Positions 11,924 to 23,881 of a stretch of 64,000 nucleotides of DNA are shown here, one piece after another. The DNA lies in the NCBI RefSeq assembly GCF_049306965.1, contig NC_133197.1, forward strand, positions 8,630,501-8,694,500, in the 5' to 3' direction. Made by a program: the position numbers and the translations under genes. The notes beneath the pieces are model-generated. The model was not told the origin of the DNA, did no database searches, and was given only the letters and a program-made list of their open reading frames with translations. The stretch is from Danio rerio. Its lineage: Eukaryota; Chordata; Actinopteri; Cypriniformes; Danionidae. The stretch's first letter is position 1, and each line of letters starts with the position of its first letter.

Positions 11924-13258
11924 AAACATGTAAAGACAGAACACACCATAGTGTGCGACCCACTTTTGATTGGATTTGGGCATATGGGATGAGGCCTTCA
12001 GAATAGAATGCAGTGTATATTTCTATAACACTTTGTCTTATTCAGACTAAAATGGGTATTTGTTATGACAACTATGACCTGAGGTTACCTACATTATTTC
12101 TGCAAAGTGCCACATAGTGTTCAGGTGGACATCAGGCTATATTTCCTTGAAGTATTATCATAATCAAACTTGCAGTTTATAAAGATAATACAACAGTGAC
12201 CAACAATTTCCTGCACTGTTTTGGCACATTGCTACCTAGTGATCAGATTGACATGAGGCTGTATCTCCTAAACGCTTTAATGTATCAATAACAAACTTGG
12301 GAGTTTATGATAGACATGTGTTGTCATTAAACAACCCAGAAAATTTGAAAAAATATAGCTAGCATTTGACAAAGGAGAACTTTCAGAATCTCTCCCAATT
12401 CAGTGCTGGATTCGACTAAACTCCTCAAAGAAGGAGTCGCTCCAACCATAATAGACGAAACTGTGGATTATGAGCCACAACCTGTAATTATATTTATTTG
12501 TTAAAATTTAACTGTTACATACACAGTGTCTAGCGTTAACGGTATGTTGTAGGAAAGCTATAAACAAGGATGTAAACAAAGGGAAATGCTGTTTAGCACT
12601 GTTAACAATTTAGCTACAAATTCATATTTATGAGTCAAACCGCTGTAAACACACAATCTTCAGCAGCGCTGCAGTGTCTCTCTCTATGCAGACGCTTTCC
12701 CTGCATTCTACATCTCAAATAATGAACTCGCAAAATATATGAGAGTGTTTCATATTACGTTCACAGCACATTATGTTAGCTAACCAATCAGAGCCACTTG
12801 AGGACGCCTTTCAGAGGAACTAGGAAATATGACAGTCGTTTTCATGTTAGCGGAGTAGCTGTATATAATTAAAGTGAGATTTATGAAAAAATAACAGGAT
12901 TTTCTACAAGTGAAGCATGAGCACACATTGTTTTGCATCTTATAAACACAACCAAGCCTTCAAACTACACTCTGAACCAAAAAAAAAAAAACTTTTTTGC
13001 TTATAAACTCCAAACTGTCTCTTAATACTCAACCCAAGTAATGGCTGTTTGCAGCTATATTTCTTAAAGCTTTTGTTTTATACAACCATTAACATTCAGC
13101 TTAACTATACAACTGTGTCATGTGGTTAATATTTTTGTGTTTTACATTTTGTTGTCTTTTGTATGCTTTCTTAGTGTCACATATATATGTGTGTAATGTT
13201 TTTATTGTAAACTGATTATTAAATTTCTGTCAAACTGTCCTTTTTTTATAATTTTTTG
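11924..13258. other. Intergenic DNA with a diverged tandem duplication
   Basis: No gene seen. Two consecutive segments at about 12085-12205 and 12215-12335 are diverged copies of one another (both contain 'gacat.aggct.tat.tcc', then 'aaacttg..agtttat'). The rest is unclassified and AT-rich. Confidence 0.4.
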
Positions 13259-13970
13259 GTAACACTTTACAATAACAGTGCATGAATAAAAATGTGTTAA
13301 TATGAATACTAAACATTATTATGGACTAATGATGAGTTAATGTATGCGCTAATCATAAACTAACTTTAACTACAACATGAGTCACAAGAGATTATGTGTG
13401 AATAACATTAGTTTAATTACTTGTTAGTACATGATTGTTTGATAATTAATGTATTAGTTTATGCTTAATTTAAACATCATGAACTCACGAGCTATAATTA
13501 TGTCATGACTTTACCTGGAAGGGCACATCACCATAACTCATCCTTAACTACTCATGAACTCCTTATGCACGTCCAACTAGTTGATTTACATTGAATAACA
13601 ATAGAAAAATGTTCTGTCAACATCAACAAGAACAGTTTAAACACAGAAGTTCATGAGTAGTTAAGGATGAGTTAATGGTGATATGCCCCTTCAAGTAAAG
13701 TCATGACAATTATACATTAACAGCTCATGAAAACAATGTTGGTTGCATTTAGCTTAAACTTAAATGTTAATTAATACATTTATTAACAACATGCACTAAC
13801 AAGTAATTTAGGTAACCATTATTCACACATAAACTCTTGTCAATCATGTTGAAGTGTAAATATTAGTTCATGATTACCACACACCTTAATTCATCATTAA
13901 TTCATAATAAAGTAATGTTTAGTTTACGTATTAATACATCTTTATTCATGTACTTATTGTAAAATGGTAC
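13259..13970. mobile_element. Long foldback element, about 0.7 kb
   Basis: The left part (GGTAACACTTTACAATAA..) is the imperfect reverse complement of the right part (..TTATTGTAAAATGGTACTG), with paired arms of about 350 bp centred near 13605; an example pair is 'catgagtagttaaggatgag' at about 13652 and its complement near 13536. The element at 53837-54050 has the same kind of ends (GGTAACACTTTA). Confidence 0.65.
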
Positions 13971-14639
13971 TGTTTTTTTTTTTTTTTTATCTCACACAAG
14001 CCTAATAGTATTAGATCAATTGGACGTCACATTAATGGTATATGTAACTCACTGAATGTTAACAATATACTATTATTACTAATATATAATTAAAGTACAG
14101 CTCTCTCTTCCTGTGAAGTTGACATGCAAAAGAACTGTAATTTGAGGCATTACATTTTGTTTTGTGTTAATGTGTGCCTTATTTACATTATTAAATAAAC
14201 TTGCTTTCATCTAAATTTAATTATTGTGCCTCATTCTTTGGGTGAAAAACAGCTTTAATAACACAATAATTCAGCTCTGCTTTGTTTAGCTCTGTTTAGT
14301 CTTTTAGACGTATTATCAGGAAACCTGTTTAAAGCTGTCATATCTTAATAGATGTGGGTGTTTTTGTTAAAACAGCATTCTGGGAAGCTGCTGACTGCTA
14401 GATCAAAAATGCACTGAGGTTAAAATGAGTTAAAAGGAGAACTGAGCACCGTCACAGAAAATAAATGCGTGAACAAGTCAAATTCTGATCTGCATTTTGC
14501 AGGACTATCTTTGTGCATATTTAGGTTCAGCAATGATGCCAAGTGCTTCCATTTTTTTACATCAAATGCTGACACTATAGCCAAATGTTGCAAAAATTGT
14601 GACATTAATTGATGTTTTAACGTATATTGCAATCCAAAA

Positions 14640-14765
14640 AATGCCAACGTTGGGTCAAATATGGATGCACCCAACCATTGGGTTAAAAAAAGTGCAATTT
14701 AATTTAAACTGAAAGAAATAACCAAATGTTGGGGTTGTCCATATTTGACCCAATGTTGTTTTACA
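14640..14765. mobile_element. Palindromic MITE
   Basis: 'aacgttgggtcaaatatgga' on the left faces its near-complement at about 14738-14757, giving a foldback of about 120 bp. Open frames on the minus strand across it are incidental. Confidence 0.5.
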
Positions 14766-14954
14766 GGGATCCAGCTTTATTTTTAGATTGTGATTTACAG
14801 ACAGAAAACATTTGCTGAAGTCTCTGCTGGAGCAACATCTACTGATGCCCAATTCATGGATGTGAGAAAACTTTATTGCAAAAATGAAAAAAGTTAAAGC
14901 ACACAAGCACTTTTTATTTAATTACACTTTATGTAGTTTATTAGTTTATCTTTT

Positions 14955-15180
14955 GTTTTCAATCACTCATCCTCCATGTCACAAACCTTTATGCATTTTC
15001 CTTTTTCTGTTGAACACAAAGAAGTTATTTTGAACTTAGTCTGTAATCACCAACTTATTGTTTAAAGGTTTCTGACATTTTTCTGAATATCTTCTTTAGT
15101 AATCAACAAAAAGAAACACAAAGTTTCGGAAGAGTAAATAGTGAGTGAATTTTCATTTTTGATTGAACTATTCCTTTAAT
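14955..15180. mobile_element. Angel-type MITE, diverged
   Basis: Contains 'ctgttgaacacaaagaag' and ends in 'gaactattcctttaa', the typical TTAA-side end of Angel elements; the left end is eroded. Confidence 0.65.
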
Positions 15181-15508
15181 CGCTGGCAATGAAATGTAAC
15201 AGTGTATTAAAACGTTGAGATAGAGGAAGCTGATCACAACCGGGGGGAAAAAAAACAAATCTCTGAGGGCCTCTGCTGGATATACGCAGTCAAAACACTT
15301 TGGTTCTCAAACTGACAAACTGGCCAGGAGCTTCATGGACAAAAAATTACAGACCGATAATAACACAATATATGAATTTCCTCTGCACTACAGGGAAAAC
15401 AGAGAACATTATTTAGAGGCACAAAACACAAAACTCAGAAGAGCTTTGGCCACAGATATGCTTGGTTGGATGCCTCTTGACACACTGGTTAGCGTGTCTT
15501 ATATCTGA

Positions 15509-15615
15509 TTAAAGTTCACCTTTCTCCTGTTGCGCGTTCACTCCATCAGGATCATCTTCACCCATAAGTGGGGTTTTCACATTTGCTGATTAATTCACTT
15601 GCTTCCTTGTGGAAG
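15509..15615 (-). pseudogene. Orphan cytoplasmic-tail exon of a multi-V receptor
   Basis: On the minus strand, an acceptor ('ttatttcag') opens a frame resembling the tail exon of gene A at 23882-23976. Here VKTPLMGEDDPDGVNAQQ corresponds to VLTPLLDGDVPDGENEQQ there. From the first acceptor (exon start 15615) the frame meets a TAA after eight codons. A second acceptor, 'ttaatcag', gives a clean 77-nt exon from 15585 to the stop at 15511-15509 in the expected phase 1. No V or membrane exon lies nearby upstream on this strand before gene A. It is either the relic of a deleted gene or an alternative last exon of gene A. Confidence 0.55.
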
Positions 15616-15619
15616 CTGA

Positions 15620-15998
15620 AATAAAATGAAGAAGCAATCAAAAATAAAAACAAAAAAAACAGAAAGTGAATAGTTTACACATACATAAACATATACGCCA
15701 AAAATGACATTTGCTTATTTAAAATGAGCTGAAACTACACAAGTCTTAAGTTTTTTGGGGGGACAAGTTAATTGTTTAATGTTCAATCCATTTATATTTG
15801 AAAAAGCGAATAAGTTAACTTAAATCCTTCATGTTGAACCAACACAAAGGGATTATGTTGAAGCCAGAATTTCTTTACACTGTATGAATGATATTGCAGT
15901 CTGATGTTATAACCCAAGTAACTACAAACATAAATGGAATGAGAAAATCAGTTCTGGATGCTCTGGACAATATTTTAACAATGTAAATTCTATATGTC
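15620..15998. other. Intergenic DNA with a CACTA-like end
   Basis: The stretch at about 15780-15890 ('acttaaatccttcatgttg..' to 'ttacactgta') resembles the ends of zebrafish EnSpm/CACTA MITEs. No partner end was found. Confidence 0.3.
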
Positions 15999-16355
15999 AG
16001 CGAGGCAGTGGCGCAGTAGATAGTGCTGTCGCCTCACAGCAAGAAGGTCGCTGGTTCAAACCTCGGCTCAGTTGGCTTTTCTGTGTGGAGTTCGCATGTT
16101 CTCCCTGCCTTTGCGTGGGTTTCCTCTGGGTGCTCCGGTTTCCCCCACAGTCACAAGACATGCGGTACAGGTGAATTGGGTGGGCTAAATTGTCCGTAGT
16201 GTATGAGTGTGTGTGTGGATGTTTCCCAGAGATGGGTTGCGGCTGGAAGGGCATCTGCTGCGTAAAAACTTGCTGGATAAGTTGGCGGTTCATTCCGCTG
16301 TGGCGACCCCAGATTAATAAAGGGACTAAGCCGACAAGAAAATGAATGAATGAAC
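15999..16355 (+). mobile_element. DANA SINE, full length
   Basis: The tRNA-like head at 15999-16070 contains a box B-like 'ggttcaaacc'; the DANA body and a GAATGAATGAA tail follow. Minus-strand open frames here belong to the repeat. Confidence 0.93.
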
Positions 16356-16727
16356 AAAAGAATTCACTATGTAAAAGATTTTAATAAAATTTACAATATC
16401 ATTTTCTTCTTTTTACATGTATTTGTATGTTTACATATAAGCTTAACCATAAATTGGTGATTTAACAGTGCAGCGGAGACTGTAGAGTCTGCTTTCACAC
16501 CAGATTTTAATTCAGAGACTAACCAGAAATCTAGTTTTGCTCACCATCTAGTTTAAACCATAAATGTATCAATTCTAACATCCCACAAAAGTCAAGCAGT
16601 GTAAGATTGTAATGTAGTCTCAGGTATTTTGAGGGAGATCTATCACCATTCATTTTTTACCATGTTAAAAAAGTAAAAATAAAACCTTTAATGGGATACA
16701 TCTGGCAAAGATCCTTAACAACTCATT

Positions 16728-17010
16728 CGTTCATTTTCTTTTTGGATTAGTCCCTTTATTAATCTGGGGTCGCCACAGTGGACCCCAGATGAATGAACCG
16801 CCAACTTATCCAGCATATTTTTTACACAGCAGATGCACTTCCGGCTGCAACCCATCACTGGAAAACATCCATACACTCTTGTATTCACACACATACCCAT
16901 GCGAACAACATGCAAACCCCACACAAAAATGCCAACTTACCTAGCCGAGGCTCGAAACAGCAACCTTCTTGCTGTGAGGCGATCTTGCTACCCACTGCGC
17001 CACCATGACA
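16728..17010 (-). mobile_element. DANA SINE, internally shortened
   Basis: Same family as the 15999 copy on the opposite strand; the middle 'gtgctccgg' block is missing. Confidence 0.9.
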
Positions 17011-17022
17011 GCCCTCCTTTTC

Positions 17023-17199
17023 ATTCATTCATTTTCTTTCAGGCTTAGCGCCTCTTTATTAATCTGGGGTCGCCACTCCGGAATGACCCGCCAACTTATC
17101 CAGCATATGTTTTACGCAGCAGATGCCCTTTCAGCTGCAACCCATCTCTGAGAAACACTCAAACACATACTCATTTACACACATGTTCTTTAGACTTGA
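17023..17199 (-). mobile_element. DANA SINE, truncated at its 5' part
   Basis: Only the 3' half and tail remain, directly beside the 16728 copy in the same orientation. Confidence 0.88.
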
Positions 17200-18399
17200 C
17201 ATGACATTTATGCCAATTTAAAAGGCAAAAACAAAATGAAGTCTGCAAAAACATCTGTTTTTTTACTGCTATTGCTGAGAATTCTGCCATAGTTGACATG
17301 AAATATTCAATTAATTCTATTTCAGGATGACCTTGAATTAATTTCCATGCCAAAGGTGATTGGCATTTACAGCTGAATATGGCGGAAAAATAAAGGCAAA
17401 GTCTGCAAGAATACATCACTGATCATTTTCTGCTTTTTATACATGCACTAATAAAATTTCTTCAGAGTCGACAAGACATTTCAATAAATTCTAATTCAGG
17501 ATGACCTTGATTCTTTACAGCTGAATATGGCCGAAAAATAAAGTATGGAGAAGTACATTACATCACTGTTGTATAATTTACGTTAGTGTTAGTAACGTTA
17601 TTATACGTTACGTCGCGATATTATTTCTCAAGCTAACGTTTGATAATGTTACTACAAACCAGAGAAAATGACTTTACAACAGTTAATATATGTAAAATCA
17701 ATATAAGTTAAATGTTGCACGTTAAAATGAGTTCAATTCAGTGTTAACTTAGCTCAGTCTAGCTAACGTTACCATTTTTTCAGCCAAGTCGCCAAGCAAA
17801 TGCTAACCAAGTTATAAAGGTGCTCAAATCAACGTCGAGTGTTGTCAGCACAGACAGACGCGTTTTTACCTTGATTATTTGTTAGTCTTTCATTTATATT
17901 CTTCTGGGGGAAAATACTCTCCGTCGGACTGTTTGTGCTTATGTGTCCTCCGAAACTGTCTCTATCATTCTTGGTTCCCCCCTAAACCAAAACCCGCTGC
18001 AACACCGGTTCCTATGTAAATAAATAAAAAGATATGACGAGAACAATGGCTAATAGTCATAAACAGTCTTATTTAAAGTAATAGCAGTGTTAATGTAATA
18101 AACTAAATAAAGGTAACAACTAAATAGATGTTACGTTTCTCAAATAGCCGATAGAACTCCAATCCAGAGAAAATAATATTAGCCAACTGGATACATTAAT
18201 TTGTTTTATTCTCGTCCACAAAACATTCTGTAAAATGAAACACTGCCTCAGCTTACCACAGTAAAGTCTGTTAAATCCAGCATGTTCGTCAGGCACGCTG
18301 ATAAATTGTCCTCCAGAATTGCTCCAGGGTCCTCAGACAAATTTGTCAAATCCTGAGGTGCAGAGTAATTGAATCGCCGCAAGGTGGCGTTGTGGAAAA
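17200..18399. other. Unclassified repeat with local tandem duplication and an exon-like minus-strand block
   Basis: Segments at about 17295-17425 and 17470-17570 are diverged copies ('ttcaggatgaccttga', then 'cagctgaatatgg'). At 18258-18400 the minus strand holds a short open frame (RFNYSAPQDLTNLSEDPG) ending at a GTAAGC donor-like site next to the CACTA-like end at 18561. It may be the first exon of a transposon gene. Function unknown. Confidence 0.35.
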
Positions 18400-18561
18400 T
18401 ATGTAAAATACACGAATTTTTACAAATACAGTAAATCACTGTATATATTGTTCCCATAATGCTACAGTAAATCCAGTTATTTACTGTAAAAAGAATTTGC
18501 AGTATTGTACTGGGTGAAATACAGTAAATAACTGAGCAAATTACAGAAATGTCTAACAGTG
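18400..18561 (-). mobile_element. CACTA/EnSpm-like terminal region
   Basis: On the minus strand it begins CACTGTTAGACATTTC at 18561 and continues with alternating 'tttactgta'/'tacagtaaa' subterminal repeats, as in EnSpm-type elements. The other end was not identified. Confidence 0.45.
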
Positions 18562-18570
18562 TAGGCTAAA

Positions 18571-18717
18571 TAAAACAAAAATGAGACTTTCTCCAGAAAA
18601 CAAAAATATTATCAGACATACTGTGAAAATGTCCTTGCTCTTTTAAACATCATTTGGGAAATATAAAAAATAAAATAAATTTCAAAGGGGGGCTAATAAT
18701 TCTGACTTCAACTGTAT
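18571..18717. mobile_element. Zebrafish TA-flanked MITE (Tc1/mariner-like), end fragment
   Basis: Contains the diagnostic end 'ggggggctaataattctgac' running into 'ttcaactgta'. A second, longer piece of the family lies at 32685-32885. Confidence 0.75.
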
Positions 18718-19406
18718 GTGAACTTGATTTGCATATATTGCCATATATCAGATTTCAATAGGATCTGCTGTATATGTCTATCAGTCTAGTCTGGAAGATC
18801 ATGTTAATTTTTTTTTGTTCACATTGACCTGTCATAATTCATTAATCTTAATTCTGCTCTGAAGCGGTTGGTGAACTGCAAAAGGACAATTTTGTTTTCA
18901 TCAGACAGTCCTAAACTCATTGCTGGAGCACCAATTGATGACAGAACATGAACCTGTATGTTAAAACTTTTTAATGCATTTATAAAGACTTTTTTTTTTT
19001 TTTTGCAAAAGTAATCTGCACATTTTATCATAATAATTTTTTTTTCTTTCAAAAAAATCAAGAGCATAAGAAAGTTATTTTCAGATAAACATGCAAAGTA
19101 GTTTCAGCGGGTTTTGAATGCATTACAGTTCCATATTACTACGCTGAATGAATTCAGTTATTTCACAGCTACAGCAGTCAAAAATCAGTCAAAGCACAAG
19201 AAGCCTTTGGTTGACGTGTAAGAAACCTCCTACACACAGCAAAAGTTTGAGGACAAAAATCTGACAAATGTCTTACAACATCTGAACAGTGGCTTCAGCT
19301 GAGTGAACTGTATACATTATATAAGTAACTGACTCTGGTTTATTTAATTATTTGAAAATAATGCACACATGAGGTCTGTTTTGTGCCTTAGCTACATCCT
19401 CACTTC
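18718..19406. other. AT-rich intergenic DNA
   Basis: No gene or classified repeat recognised; a poly-T run lies at 18988-19004. Confidence 0.45.
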
Positions 19407-20320
19407 AGGGGCTTCATTTATAAAGTGTGTAAGCTCAAATCTGATCTTGGAGTGTGTGTATGCTTAAATCCACAGCAACGTTGGTATTTGTCTTTAACAT
19501 GTTAAAGTACTTAAAGCCCCTTCAAGATCCAAGAAGGTTTGCACACTTTTTCTTGTGGCACAGTCATTGTACTGCAGCTATTTAAACATCTAAGTGTTGT
19601 ACGTGCACCAAACTCATCATAAACAACAAAGCTGCAGTATGAGAGATCAATTGTGTAGTGTTATGTAAGGCTGGAAGCTTACACTGCTATTCTTAACCAA
19701 TAATGAAAACAAAGCTGCTGAAGGATGGAGTGTTTAAATCAATTATTTATCTGACGCCATTATATTTAATCTGACCTCATTAAATTTATTACATCATTAA
19801 TGAAGAGAAATCACAAATCCTTAAAGCAGGCAAAGTTGTTTATTAAATTATAGAGAAGTGAAAGTCAGTGAAAACTGCATTTTTGCGATACTATTTTTGA
19901 GAGTACTAGTATACAGTTTATTCCATGTTTGTTTGTTTTTCTTTTGTTTAGGAGACTTAGCGATGTAACTAATGCGTAAATCCCACAATAAATATATAAT
20001 CAAAATAAAAATAAGTCCAAAATAAATAAACATCTGCTACGGTGAGCACTTTTTTCCACATTAAAGATACATTTTTATAAATGTGATTTTTATAAAATTT
20101 TATAAATATGAATGTTGTCGTGGATTTAAGCGTACATACACTCTAATGCAGTGTCCTAACAACACGTGATGTGACAAGATTCCAGCGACAAGCAATAAGT
20201 CTGTCTGCACCAAACGCGACCAGCCACTGCACTCCTAATAAAATGGTAAAGGCTTTTAATCTACTCAATACATATTAAAAGTCTTTAACATTTTTATTAT
20301 TAGGCTACTGAGTGAATGAT

Positions 20321-21533
20321 CCCAGCAGGCACAGGATGTCAGCATGACATCAGATTGAAATTGAACCTCAACGTTGTGGGAAGCTGCATTTTGGGTGGAA
20401 ATGAAAACCAAAATGGCGTCATAAGCCATCGTCAGACTGATGTCAGTGTCGGACAGACGTTGGATTTTGGTCACTTTCCAACATAACCTAAAAACAGTCA
20501 AATATCAACGTCTAATGATTTCACAGCATGACGTTGTGTGGACGTTACCACTATGATGTCTATAAGACGCTGGATTTTGGTTGAATAAATGTCAGTATTT
20601 GACATCAATATGACGTTGGTTTAAAATGTTGGCTCAAGGTTGGGTTTTGGTCACTTTCCAACACAACATTGAATTTTGGTCACCCGGCATCAAGACCTAA
20701 ATCTAACCTAAAGATGTATGCCTGTGTAACAGGTGTTATATTATTTTTATTAATTTCACTCAAAATTCTCCTTGTTATTCATCAATTATTTTTATTTAAT
20801 TGTGTATTTTCAAAGTTGTTCTTTATATATCTTATATTTCAGAGTTAATGAAATCATAGTTGTGTTTGTTTTCAATGTGTTGGTGTATTTTGGAAAATTG
20901 CGCGTGGCCCCTTTAAGTGTCGTTTTCCGGTTCCGCCTGCTCTCACTCAGTTCGCGGCAAACGCGATTGAGGAGAGGTGAGTTTTACTGAAGCTCCGGTT
21001 AAAATATAGCATATAAGTGTTGTTTATCATAATAACACATGTAATGGTGTTCTAAATTGCATTACATTGATGTTTAAACATGTATGAGAGGTTGAATGTA
21101 TATGAGGCATGTATTGTGGGTAAAGTTTATAAGCATGAATGTGCAAGCTTTGTAGTGAGAATTATCCCTTTCACTAATATTTGGTGAGCTCCTAAGGAAG
21201 GCACATATACTCAGCTTTGCCATTTGTTTGCTTTATTCATGCAGGTATGTGTTTACATATGTGTTTATGCTTCTGTTATGTTTTTGAATTTATGTATAAT
21301 GTTTCTTTTTTTTTGGTGTATGTTACACACTTCAACTTTATTTATGTGAGTTCGCGGCAAACGCGATTGAGGAGAGGTTGGTGAGCTCCTAAGGAAGGCA
21401 CATATACTCAGCTTTGCCATTTGTTTGCTTTATTCATACAGAATAAAAGCCTGTTAATTCCCATATGACTGGTTCCTTTCGCCTAATCACAACACAACGC
21501 AGAGTAAAGCGAGGACCGGTCACACCTGCTGGG
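20321..21533. mobile_element. DNA element with CCCAGCAGG ends, interrupted by an LTR
   Basis: It starts CCCAGCAGG at 20321 and ends CCTGCTGGG at 21525-21533. The interior has repeated 'gttggattttggtcac'-type motifs. Without the LTR at 20725-21524 it would be about 415 bp. AT dinucleotides flank both ends. Confidence 0.6.
20725..21524 (+). mobile_element. Solo LTR (800 bp), nested
   Basis: TGTAAC...TCACA ends are flanked by the 4-bp duplication CCTG (20721-20724 and 21525-21528), and AATAAA near 21442 sets the plus orientation. It holds an internal direct duplication: 'cgcggcaaacgcgattgagg' occurs at about 20953 and 21353, and 'ggtgagctcctaaggaaggc' at about 21183 and 21380. In the first pair the two motifs are about 200 bp apart; in the second they are adjacent. 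The family is probably gypsy or BEL. There is no internal region, so it is a solo LTR. Confidence 0.65.
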
Positions 21534-21913
21534 ATTTTGTTGGTTTGCACTGAGTCACAGTTCTGACATTCATTTTTCACCTTCTGCTGATTATTTAATT
21601 TTTTAGATCTGAGGTAAACTCAATCTGCTGCTGCGTTCAGTATGGCAATTAATGTCACGGAAAGTGATGTTTAAACTCACATTGCTAGCATTTAACACAA
21701 ATTAAAGCACATTCTGTACCCGAGGTGATCATTGTCTAAGTAAACTGTGTTGTTGTTCAGCTGCAACGCATTTCTAAAATTGTTGCAGATGGCTAGGACA
21801 AAAGCTCCTTTTAACATGGAAAAGATAGCTTTTATTATGTGTCCTGGCATCGTGTGTTGTTAGAACATGGTGTAAGATCAAATGTGAGCTTACGCAAGCT
21901 TTATAAATGAGAA

Positions 21914-22604
21914 CTCAGGTGTGCATTATTTATTTTAATAATCCAGTGGTCAGTTGTAAAATATTTCTTACTTAAGCAACGGAATTATTTCACAAAATAG
22001 CAGGAAAGAAACAATCAACAGTCTTGTTAACAGAACAACACTGAAATATACATGTAGTGACACAAATGACCATTTTGTCACTTGAGGTGTTGTAGGGTTG
22101 TTTCTGACGCGTGAGATCTCAACAAACGAATCATCTTCCAAATACTGCTTATCAGATTTATTTTTTGCACAGACAGTTCTTATGGCTCAATTTCCACTTA
22201 CAGTCTGGTATATAAATGCTCATAAAATCACATTGAATGCCTCCATAAAGCTCTTTCAAACACGGTCAAAAAATGTTACAAACATAACAAGCATTACAAC
22301 AAACATAATGGCTCTTACAATACACATGAACAGAGAGCGAGACAAAATATGCAGTGTATAAAATGGAAAATATTTAGTCAATTTGTACAAAGACGTAAGT
22401 GGTAACATTGTTCAACATTTCACATTTACAATTGCTCTGTAAACATTTGATGTCAAAAAAAGCCCAAATAGGCTACCAAGAATTAACACTGAAAATGAGG
22501 ACACAAAAAAAAATACTATATTTGGACTGATCGCTGAATTATTCCTTGTAGATAAAATTCTTTAATTGCGGCAGAAACACTATTTTTGGATTCCTTTTTT
22601 AATA
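21914..22604. other. Intergenic DNA, nothing recognised
   Basis: AT-rich. The open frame at 22098-22361 has no domain or splice support. Confidence 0.4.
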
Positions 22605-22661
22605 TTGTGGCAACCCCTGATAATCAGGGACTAAGCTGAATGAAAATGAATAAATGAATGT
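22605..22661 (+). mobile_element. DANA SINE 3' fragment
   Basis: Only the last part ('gggactaagctgaatgaaaa') and the tail remain. Confidence 0.7.
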
Positions 22662-22944
22662 TTAGGTGTCACATGTCCTAAGTGTGGTTGGCTTGGCACT
22701 GCTGTTATTTAATCTGTTATGAATTCATCCTCTTTAGTGATATTAGTGGTGATGGAGCAAACACATAGCCTTAATCTAAAACAGGCCTCCCCAAACCTTT
22801 CTTATGACGGGCCAAAAACCAAACTTGATTGAAGGCTGTGTGCCCTCAATGTAGTAAACTAAAGTTTCCATGAGTAATTTTCTAATATTTAAATAATTAC
22901 AAATAACTACAAAACATTGCTTTAAATTATATTAACTAACGCAG

Positions 22945-23302
22945 TCATTCATTCCTTCATTTATTCAATTTCCTTAGGCTAAGTTCCTTTATTCATCAAG
23001 GATCACCACAGCGGAATGGACCACCAACTTATCCAGCATATGTTTTTCACAGCAGATACCCTACCAGCTGCAACCCAGTACTGGGAAACACCAATACACA
23101 CTTAAACACACACATACACTACAAACAATTTAGTTTATTCAGTTCACCTATAGCACATGTCTTTGGACTGTGGGGGAAACCGTAGCACCGGGAGGAAACC
23201 CACGCCAACACAGGGAGAACATACAAACTCCACACAGAAATGCCAACTGAAACAGCGACCTTCTTGCTGTGAGGCGACAGTACTAACCACTGAGCCACCG
23301 TG
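22945..23302 (-). mobile_element. DANA SINE, full length
   Basis: The minus-strand head at 23302 ('acggtggctcagtggttag') is the pol III A-box region; the tail is at the left. Confidence 0.93.
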
Positions 23303-23881
23303 TTGGAACTAATGCAGTGTATTTTAAAAAATAATAATGAACTTATTACAGTAGAAACATAAACAATCCCTTTAATACCACAATAGAGTTTAATGCTGAA
23401 TACACTAAGCTACACCTGCCTTTGCCTTGATTTGTTTGCTGATGTCTTATGCATTCTATTAGTCAAGTGACAGTACTGTATTTACATTTTTAAAAATCTG
23501 ATTCATTTACAAAACAAAACAAAATTACAAGGCACACAAACAAAATGTTACATTAAATTCCGAAATGACGATCTCTGTCAAAGATAATTGGCCATTTTCC
23601 CTCTTTTCTCAAATGTCTTGGTGGGCCATATCAACAGGTCACATGCCCTAGTTTGGGCATCTCTGATCTAAAGTAACTATACAGTTCCAGTTTTGGTTGC
23701 CATTTGGTTAATTTTTGGGGAACAAAGTAAATGTTCGGGAAGCCAAACACTAACCTTCCCAGAATGTTGCAGGATGTTTTGTTTTTCCAGCATTCCATTT
23801 CATACTTTCAGAAAGGTTTGTTGCTGAGGTCAGGTGTTAATAATATCATTGTGATTGACACTGGTGGGGTGTCTTATCTTA
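23303..23881. other. Intergenic DNA downstream of gene A
   Basis: No exon recognised; it should include the 3' UTR of gene A, which lies just left of 23882. Confidence 0.4.

Larger units (their letters stand above)
19407..21913. mobile_element. Large DNA element with nested insertions
   Basis: The left end (ttcatttataaagtgtgtaa, then 'gctcaaatctgatc') and the right end (complement: tctcatttataaagcttgcg, then 'taagctcacatttgatc') form imperfect inverted repeats of about 35 bp. Between them lies a second element (20321-21533), itself split by a solo LTR. No transposase reading frame is visible, so this is a non-autonomous or decayed element. Confidence 0.5.

Noticed and set aside
18248-18457. 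Candidate host exon on the minus strand
   Set aside because: Adjacent to a CACTA-like end and without partner exons, so more likely part of a transposon; kept only as an unclassified stretch.
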